Assembly: GCA_021798635.1 (NCBI GenBank)
Contig: JAJZGH010000181.1
Coordinates: 1 to 10,647, forward strand
Reading direction: 5' to 3'
Length of the DNA stretch: 10,647 nt
DNA from: Planctomycetota bacterium
Lineage (GTDB): Bacteria > Planctomycetota > Phycisphaerae > WQYP01
Shown: piece after piece, positions 6,634 to 10,647 of the stretch
Numbering within the stretch: the stretch's first letter is position 1
How the letters are laid out: every line of letters starts with the position of its first letter
The notes under the pieces: model-generated
Seen by the model: only the letters and a program-made list of their open reading frames with translations
Databases searched by the model: none
Told to the model about the DNA's origin: nothing
Translations under genes and position numbers: made by a program

Positions 6634-6880
6634 GCTCCAGTATTGATTGATTTTGGTGTCGCTGACGGTCACATTGCAACTCACAGAAACCCGCCAATAC
6701 CCCGCAATCAGCGGGGTAAACGTCAGTGTCGCGCTCGATGATGTCGACGGCTGCGTCGGGCTTGCTTATGGAATCAGTATAACTGCCCGACGTCGCGGAG
6801 CAAAAGGTGTCAGCCTGTAGGGCCTTGTATTGCATATTGGCAACCGGCCAATCGTGCTGCCGAGATCGCTACACTTGAGC
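6634..6880 (-). pseudogene. Frameshifted remnant of a second copy of the 8813-10417 gene
   Basis: Positions 6634-6750 align without gaps to 9869-9985, inside the intact secreted-protein gene, at roughly four-fifths identity by eye. Homology then continues with gaps to about 6880. In translation the remnant matches about residues 103-187 of the intact protein: DWPVANMQYK against AWSVASVQYK, SGSYTD against SGQYTD, then in another frame AGYWRVSVSCNVTVSDTKIN against AGYWQVSVSCSVTVTDTKTN. A net gain of four bases near 6751-6770 breaks the frame between these parts, and about 18 bases are missing near 6800-6815. Both ends of the intact gene are absent. This explains most of the 356 bases between the RNase H gene and the 586-residue gene; 6881-6949 shows nothing recognisable. 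Confidence 0.82.
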
Positions 6881-6949
6881 GAAACTGTGATGCTCTTTTC
6901 GCGTCGATCTGCGGCCACATGGAGCCACCTTTAACTCATGGCCTAAACT

Positions 6950-6964
6950 GGGGAGTGCTTCCCC
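6950..6964 (-). terminator. Possible weak terminator hairpin after the 586-residue gene
   Basis: GGGGA and TCCCC arms of five bases with a five-base loop lie 13 bases beyond the stop codon at 6977. The stem is GC-rich, but the following minus-strand sequence (AGTTTAGG) is not a real T-run, so termination here is only a possibility. Confidence 0.22.
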
Positions 6965-6976
6965 CGCAATGGGTAA

Positions 6977-8737
6977 TTAACGCGATTTTAGCTTCGGCAA
7001 GGAGGACGCCGGCTGCCAGAGCGGTGGCTGCCCCTTGCGTAGTGTGACCTTGAAAATTGAGGACCGGATGGGCGTGCTTGCCCCACCGACAGTGATGAAC
7101 CGGCTCGCATATATATAAAATGTGCCGTGGGCAGGCAGCACGCAGTAGCGGGCGATATTAAATGTTTTCCGCACCGAGCCGCCGGGGGCCAGCGGGATGC
7201 GCCCCACTGGCTGCGCGGCCGCCCGCAATCGGGCCTGCTGCTTCTGCGAAATTCCCATTCCGCGTCCATTGGCACCAAAAACAAACAGCGACCAACCAAA
7301 CGGCCCACCGTTCAAAAGTGAGGCCATTTGGTTTCCGTCATTCGCGAGCGTCGCGATCAGATTGGTCCCGCTGCCCGGAGCAACAGTGATTTCGACGCCG
7401 TGAGCGCTAACAGCCCAACTGGCTGCAACCGCCGGTCTCCCAGAATTTGCCACCGGGCGCGGCGTGCCATGAAGTGACTGGGAAGTAAACCAGTCGTTTT
7501 CGACCGCCATCTTTCGGTCGGCCACGGCAATAAGTTCCGCGAGCGTGGCAAAGCGACCCGCCGCGAGTTCCCGTGTCAGGGAATCAAAGAGCTGTGCCTC
7601 TTTTACGCTGTTTTCCACATTCAATTGGTATCCCCCGGATGTGAGTGTCCAGCGGTAGCTGGCGCGGGAATCCAGGAGCCAATGCCCGTTAACCTTCCGG
7701 AAGCAGAACGCAAATTTCGGCATCGGCACGATTTTTTTCCCATTGAACCAGAGCGTGCCCACGGAGGCGCGGTCGCCCTTGATTCGCAGGGATCGGAAAT
7801 TCAGTACTTTCAAAGTGTGTGAGAAGCCTTCCGGCGAGGGGTGGATTTGTCCCAAACCCCGCAGGGCCTTTGCTCCAATGGCCCGGCCAAACTGCTTGCC
7901 AAGCGCCCGGCAATAATTCTGAATTGCGACTGCCTCTTCGGCGCTGGCCACATAGAACGGCGGCGGTTGGCGTGACCCGTGCCAGCAGAGTTGCTTCACA
8001 GCTTGCATATTCCCCGCGCGAACGGCCTTGGAAATTTGTGCCAGCACCGCAATCGGGCCGGTTGTTGGAATTCGATATGGTGGGTAGTGGGGTGTCAAAG
8101 CAAGCCGTTGAACCGGCATTGTTCCCGGCGGCGGCCTTGGCACGCGCGACACCACCTGCCATAGCGGCGGCCAACCTTTGCGGAGGGTTAATTTCATGAT
8201 GGGCGAGCGAACGAACCCCTGCCTCATTCCTACAACCGAGCCGCCGTCCCATTTTCCCTTGACCACGAGTCTCGAGACGTAAACAAAAAACACGCCGGTT
8301 GCATTGAATGGAGCGTTTCCCTTCAGGACAAATGCATTTTTGGTCGAAGCTCCCGGTGCGAGGTAAAATGAACGACCGCTCGCCGCACCGCCGGGGCCTA
8401 TCCAAAAGGCTGGGCTGCGCAGCCGGGTGCCGGAGGCATCAAATACGGATAACCGACAGCCGAACGACCCTCCCTTGGAAATCGTTACGAAGCTACGACT
8501 ACGATTAACCGTAGTGGTTCTGATTTCCAGCGGGCGATTTCGTGGCGCTGCCAGAATGTGTGTACCAGCGAAGGTCTTGACCGGCTTCGGCCTCATGATC
8601 TGCATGGTTTGCATCAAGGCGCGCGGCCGTGACAGCACGTCGACGGCACAGAAAACCGGCGATGCTATGCAATACGCAGCCAATACGGATACTAAATAAC
8701 AGCCGGTAATTACGCAAACACGATAATATCTATTCAT
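6977..8737 (-). CDS. Secreted protein with two homologous repeats around an NTF2-like domain
   Basis: No known gene recognised. The 586-residue product starts with a signal peptide (hydrophobic 8-27, likely cut near Cys30). Residues about 91-194 and 479-575 are copies of one beta-rich unit: SFGCRLSVF/PFGWSLFVF, LAPG/LAPG, GVFFVYVSR/GTFYIYASR and a last block ending in TLRKG-x-PPLWQ. Between them, about 226-360 (AVLAQISKAVRAGNMQAV, then LRIKGDRASVGTLWFNG and FRKVNGHWLLD) has the helix-then-sheet pattern and closing 'KVNGHWLLD' typical of NTF2-like/SnoaL or DUF4440-like domains; that assignment is by pattern only. About 375-425 is helical. GGAG (8748-8751) lies ten bases before the ATG. It follows the 534-residue gene by 75 bases and is probably co-transcribed. 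Its location is likely the periplasm or cell exterior; the function is unknown. Confidence 0.88.
   Translation of the reverse strand: MNRYYRVCVITGCYLVSVLAAYCIASPVFCAVDVLSRPRALMQTMQIMRPKPVKTFAGTHILAAPRNRPLEIRTTTVNRSRSFVTISKGGSFGCRLSVFDASGTRLRSPAFWIGPGGAASGRSFYLAPGASTKNAFVLKGNAPFNATGVFFVYVSRLVVKGKWDGGSVVGMRQGFVRSPIMKLTLRKGWPPLWQVVSRVPRPPPGTMPVQRLALTPHYPPYRIPTTGPIAVLAQISKAVRAGNMQAVKQLCWHGSRQPPPFYVASAEEAVAIQNYCRALGKQFGRAIGAKALRGLGQIHPSPEGFSHTLKVLNFRSLRIKGDRASVGTLWFNGKKIVPMPKFAFCFRKVNGHWLLDSRASYRWTLTSGGYQLNVENSVKEAQLFDSLTRELAAGRFATLAELIAVADRKMAVENDWFTSQSLHGTPRPVANSGRPAVAASWAVSAHGVEITVAPGSGTNLIATLANDGNQMASLLNGGPFGWSLFVFGANGRGMGISQKQQARLRAAAQPVGRIPLAPGGSVRKTFNIARYCVLPAHGTFYIYASRFITVGGASTPIRSSIFKVTLRKGQPPLWQPASSLPKLKSR
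7013..7372 (-). repeat. C-terminal copy of the internal protein repeat
   Basis: Encodes residues 456-575 of the 586-residue protein. It matches residues 72-194 of the same protein; the last 18 residues (558-575 against 177-194) are identical at 14 positions, and the two DNA stretches are still visibly alike around 7010-7060 and 8150-8200. Confidence 0.75.
8156..8524 (-). repeat. N-terminal copy of the internal protein repeat
   Basis: Encodes residues 72-194 of the 586-residue protein. Compared with the C-terminal copy it has about nine extra residues (around 160-175, Gly-rich) before the shared TLRKG-x-PPLWQ ending, so the duplication is not recent. Confidence 0.75.
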
Positions 8738-8812
8738 AGCATTAATACTCCAAGCTATATCCCGTAAGACCGTTCGTCCGTTGCATGGGCGGTTGCTTTC
8801 AATAGTTGCAGC

Positions 8813-10417
8813 CTAATTTGCCACAAACCACTGGGGATCACTCCAAGAAGGCTGGACGTTATTATTCCATTGCGGCAACGTTGATAAATCTGCTCCGGTT
8901 GGCGGGCTGGGTGGAAGCTTTGCCGAGTTGGCGAGATAGAACCCGCTTTGGCCGGGATTATCGGCTTCCGCGTTCCACCCCCAGCTAACTTCTGAAAGCG
9001 GGGCATAGGTTGCCACGCCGCCGTTCGGGAGGTCGGGCAGGAAAAGCAGGTTGTGCGTGAACGTCTCCGAGACCGTAACGCTCACCGTTTCCCAACTACC
9101 CGCACCAAACCCCGAGCCCGCAGGCGGCGGGCTAACTGTGTTCCCGGGCGAGTCGGAGGTCTGCCCATAAGCTTCCTGCGGATAAGGGAAGCTGGTATCC
9201 AAGAGCGGCCCCGCGAGTGCCGAGTCCGGCAACGTGTATTCAAATGTGGTAGTGTTTTTGTTAGCCGAATTATACTGCTGCGTTGTTATAGTTCCCCTAT
9301 CAGATATCTGGACGGTGGTGAGATTACTGGTGTCGCCAAATTGAGATGGCGGAATGCTGTATGTGAATTCTATCCCTGGGTCATAACCCCCACTCTGCTC
9401 ATCGCCGTCGTGTAGACAGAGCGTGCCGACGGAAGGCCCGTAGCTGGCATCAAGACTAATTGCTCCCAAATACTGCGTGCTGAATGTTGGCACCGGCCTA
9501 TACACATTAAATGTTGTATTCACGGGAGGCGGGGAGCCGCCGGCCGGAAGCGTTCCGGTCAGCTTGACATTTTCGTTCTCCGTGCTGCCGCTGTCCGTGT
9601 CCATCCAATAGTAGTACAGGTCCGCGTAGGTAAAGTCCGCCGGGGTTAAGGGGATGATTACGCCCTGCTGGTTATCGGCTTCGTACGCGTAGATCGTGGA
9701 GCCCGCGACCGTCCACTGCAAAGTCATGTCACTGGGACCGTATTCCGCGGTCAGCCCAATGTACTCACCCACGCACACATCCTGCGTCTGGCTATCCACG
9801 ACATTGCCGCCGTATTGGATATGCAAGACGTAAACGGTCAGCGGCTGCGGTCCGGCGACGGCGCTGCCGCTCCAACATTGATTGGTCTTAGTGTCGGTGA
9901 CGGTCACACTGCAACTCACTGAAACCTGCCAGTACCCGGCGACCGGCGACGTGAAAGCCAGCGTAGCGCTCGACGACGTCGACGGCGTTGACGGGTCTAT
10001 GGGGTCAGTATACTGCCCCGAGGGGGGAGGTCCATACTGCGCAGCTTTCCCCTGGGCATTCAGCCATTGGCTCTTGTACTGCACGCTGGCGACCGACCAT
10101 GCGTATGTCGCGGAAAGATCAACTTCGGAAACGCCGGAGGGTGGAGTGTAGCCCGCCGAGAGGATTGAGGTGGCCGGTTTATTAACCTCGACGGGGTTGG
10201 GCGAGAACTGCCCCATGCTGGCCGTCACCGTCACCGAACCGGCATTAGTGCATGCTATCGCAACTTTAACCGCCACCAGCATGACGCATATCACCGCAGC
10301 TATCGCACCAAGGCTTCCCCAAGCGCCGCCGAGCGCTTTGGGCCGATACACTTTCCACGACCGTATTATTGATCCCGGCGTGGGCGTCCGCAATCTTTTT
10401 CGTTGCAAGTTATCCAT
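8813..10417 (-). CDS. Secreted beta-rich protein of unknown function, Ig-like in appearance
   Basis: No known gene recognised. The 534-residue product has a long basic leader (1-30, KRLR, RPK), one hydrophobic segment (about 31-55) and then Cys56 in AIAC, so it is exported. The site could be an ordinary signal peptidase site or a poor lipobox. Residues about 60-195 (SVTVTAS, YAWSVASVQYK, AGYWQVSVSCSVTV) and about 197-305 (GLTAEYG, LQWTVAGS, YYYWMDTDSGS) show the alternating strands and core Trp/Tyr of Ig-like folds. The rest (310-534) is rich in Ser, Thr, Pro, Gly and Trp, with no catalytic motif seen. The frame opens at 10450, but the ATG at 10417 is chosen because AGGAG (10427-10431) lies nine bases before it. 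It overlaps the stop of the upstream gene by eight bases. A broken second copy lies at 6634-6880. Confidence 0.85.
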   Translation of the reverse strand: MDNLQRKRLRTPTPGSIIRSWKVYRPKALGGAWGSLGAIAAVICVMLVAVKVAIACTNAGSVTVTASMGQFSPNPVEVNKPATSILSAGYTPPSGVSEVDLSATYAWSVASVQYKSQWLNAQGKAAQYGPPPSGQYTDPIDPSTPSTSSSATLAFTSPVAGYWQVSVSCSVTVTDTKTNQCWSGSAVAGPQPLTVYVLHIQYGGNVVDSQTQDVCVGEYIGLTAEYGPSDMTLQWTVAGSTIYAYEADNQQGVIIPLTPADFTYADLYYYWMDTDSGSTENENVKLTGTLPAGGSPPPVNTTFNVYRPVPTFSTQYLGAISLDASYGPSVGTLCLHDGDEQSGGYDPGIEFTYSIPPSQFGDTSNLTTVQISDRGTITTQQYNSANKNTTTFEYTLPDSALAGPLLDTSFPYPQEAYGQTSDSPGNTVSPPPAGSGFGAGSWETVSVTVSETFTHNLLFLPDLPNGGVATYAPLSEVSWGWNAEADNPGQSGFYLANSAKLPPSPPTGADLSTLPQWNNNVQPSWSDPQWFVAN

Positions 10418-10647
10418 TTCCCAGTTCTCCTGAATTTGGCTGCAATTCATGGTTTTTGGCCATGAACTGTTTCAGTCCGTTCCATTGAGCCAGCATGGCG
10501 TGGAAAGCTTTGTTCATGTTGGTGTCAAATACATCGCGATCCCGTTTTTTCCAGATGTCTAACCGCCATCGCCAGCGGGCCAGCAGGGCTTTTGGGGCGT
10601 GGTTGGCTGCGGCAAGGCGGTACGCAAATAACCGCGCCGGCCAGCGG
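10410..10647 (-). CDS. C-terminal part of an unrecognised protein, cut by the window edge
   Basis: An open frame enters from the right edge and runs 78 codons to a TAA at 10410-10412. The visible part is rich in Ala, Arg, Lys, Trp and Leu and looks helical (FAYRLAAANHAPKALLARW, then FHAMLAQWNGLKQFMAKNHE), ending in a polar tail. No family is recognised; it has no obvious membrane segment. The stop overlaps the start of the next gene (ATGGATAA, eight shared bases), the arrangement typical of translational coupling, and the next gene's AGGAG lies inside this reading frame. This supports a real gene whose product is made together with the 534-residue secreted protein. Confidence 0.7.
   Translation of the reverse strand, partial: RWPARLFAYRLAAANHAPKALLARWRWRLDIWKKRDRDVFDTNMNKAFHAMLAQWNGLKQFMAKNHELQPNSGELGNG

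Noticed and set aside
6442..6684. Small intact minus-strand gene starting MSCNVTVSD
   Set aside because: Its first 20 or so residues match the middle of the 534-residue protein and the rest is antisense to RNase H, so it is part of the remnant and not a gene.
7689..8405. Second minus-strand open frame inside the 586-residue gene
   Set aside because: It overlaps in another frame a gene with a signal peptide, a good ribosome site and internal repeats; its own translation looks like out-of-frame Arg- and Gly-rich sequence.
1..10647. CRISPR array, tRNA, rRNA, transposase gene or defence system
   Set aside because: No regularly spaced repeats, cloverleaf-like segments, transposase motifs or recognised defence domains were seen on either strand.

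Overview
The window reads as a piece of bacterial chromosome, moderately GC-rich. Most ribosome binding sites are of the usual GGAG/AGGA kind. It holds ten protein-coding genes, one of them cut by the right edge, plus one broken gene fragment. The long, basic leader in front of the export signal of the 10417 gene, the tandem HtrA-type genes and the large unrecognised secreted proteins would fit a Planctomycetota (Phycisphaerae-like) genome. That placement is inference; no 16S or other marker is present.

Left block (131-3503, minus strand, read right to left): panD (aspartate decarboxylase), then an intact HtrA-type serine protease with a lipoprotein signal and two PDZ domains, then a second HtrA-like protein with the same fold order. 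In the second protein the catalytic His is Asp and the glycines of the GNSGGP motif are lost. The two HtrA genes look like a tandem duplication in which one copy became a pseudoprotease.

The gap between divergent panD and hemC (3504-3780) carries a perfect inverted repeat with 22-base arms and a 5-base loop, most likely a REP-like palindrome.

Middle block (3781-6620, plus strand): hemC (porphobilinogen deaminase), a [2Fe-2S] ferredoxin of the C-x5-C-x2-C type, a coiled-coil C4 zinc-ribbon protein of the CT398/HP0958 type, and a small RNase HI. These are housekeeping genes in one direction with short gaps; a single operon is not proven.

Right block (6621-10647, minus strand, read right to left): the C-terminal end of an unrecognised protein, coupled by an 8-base overlap to a 534-residue secreted protein of unknown function; then a 586-residue secreted protein made of two homologous beta-rich repeats flanking a probable NTF2-like domain; then, just before the RNase H stop codon, a frameshifted remnant of a second copy of the 534-residue gene. 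This block is the least understood part of the window and has clearly undergone duplication and decay. No tRNA, rRNA, CRISPR array, transposase gene or complete mobile element was seen.
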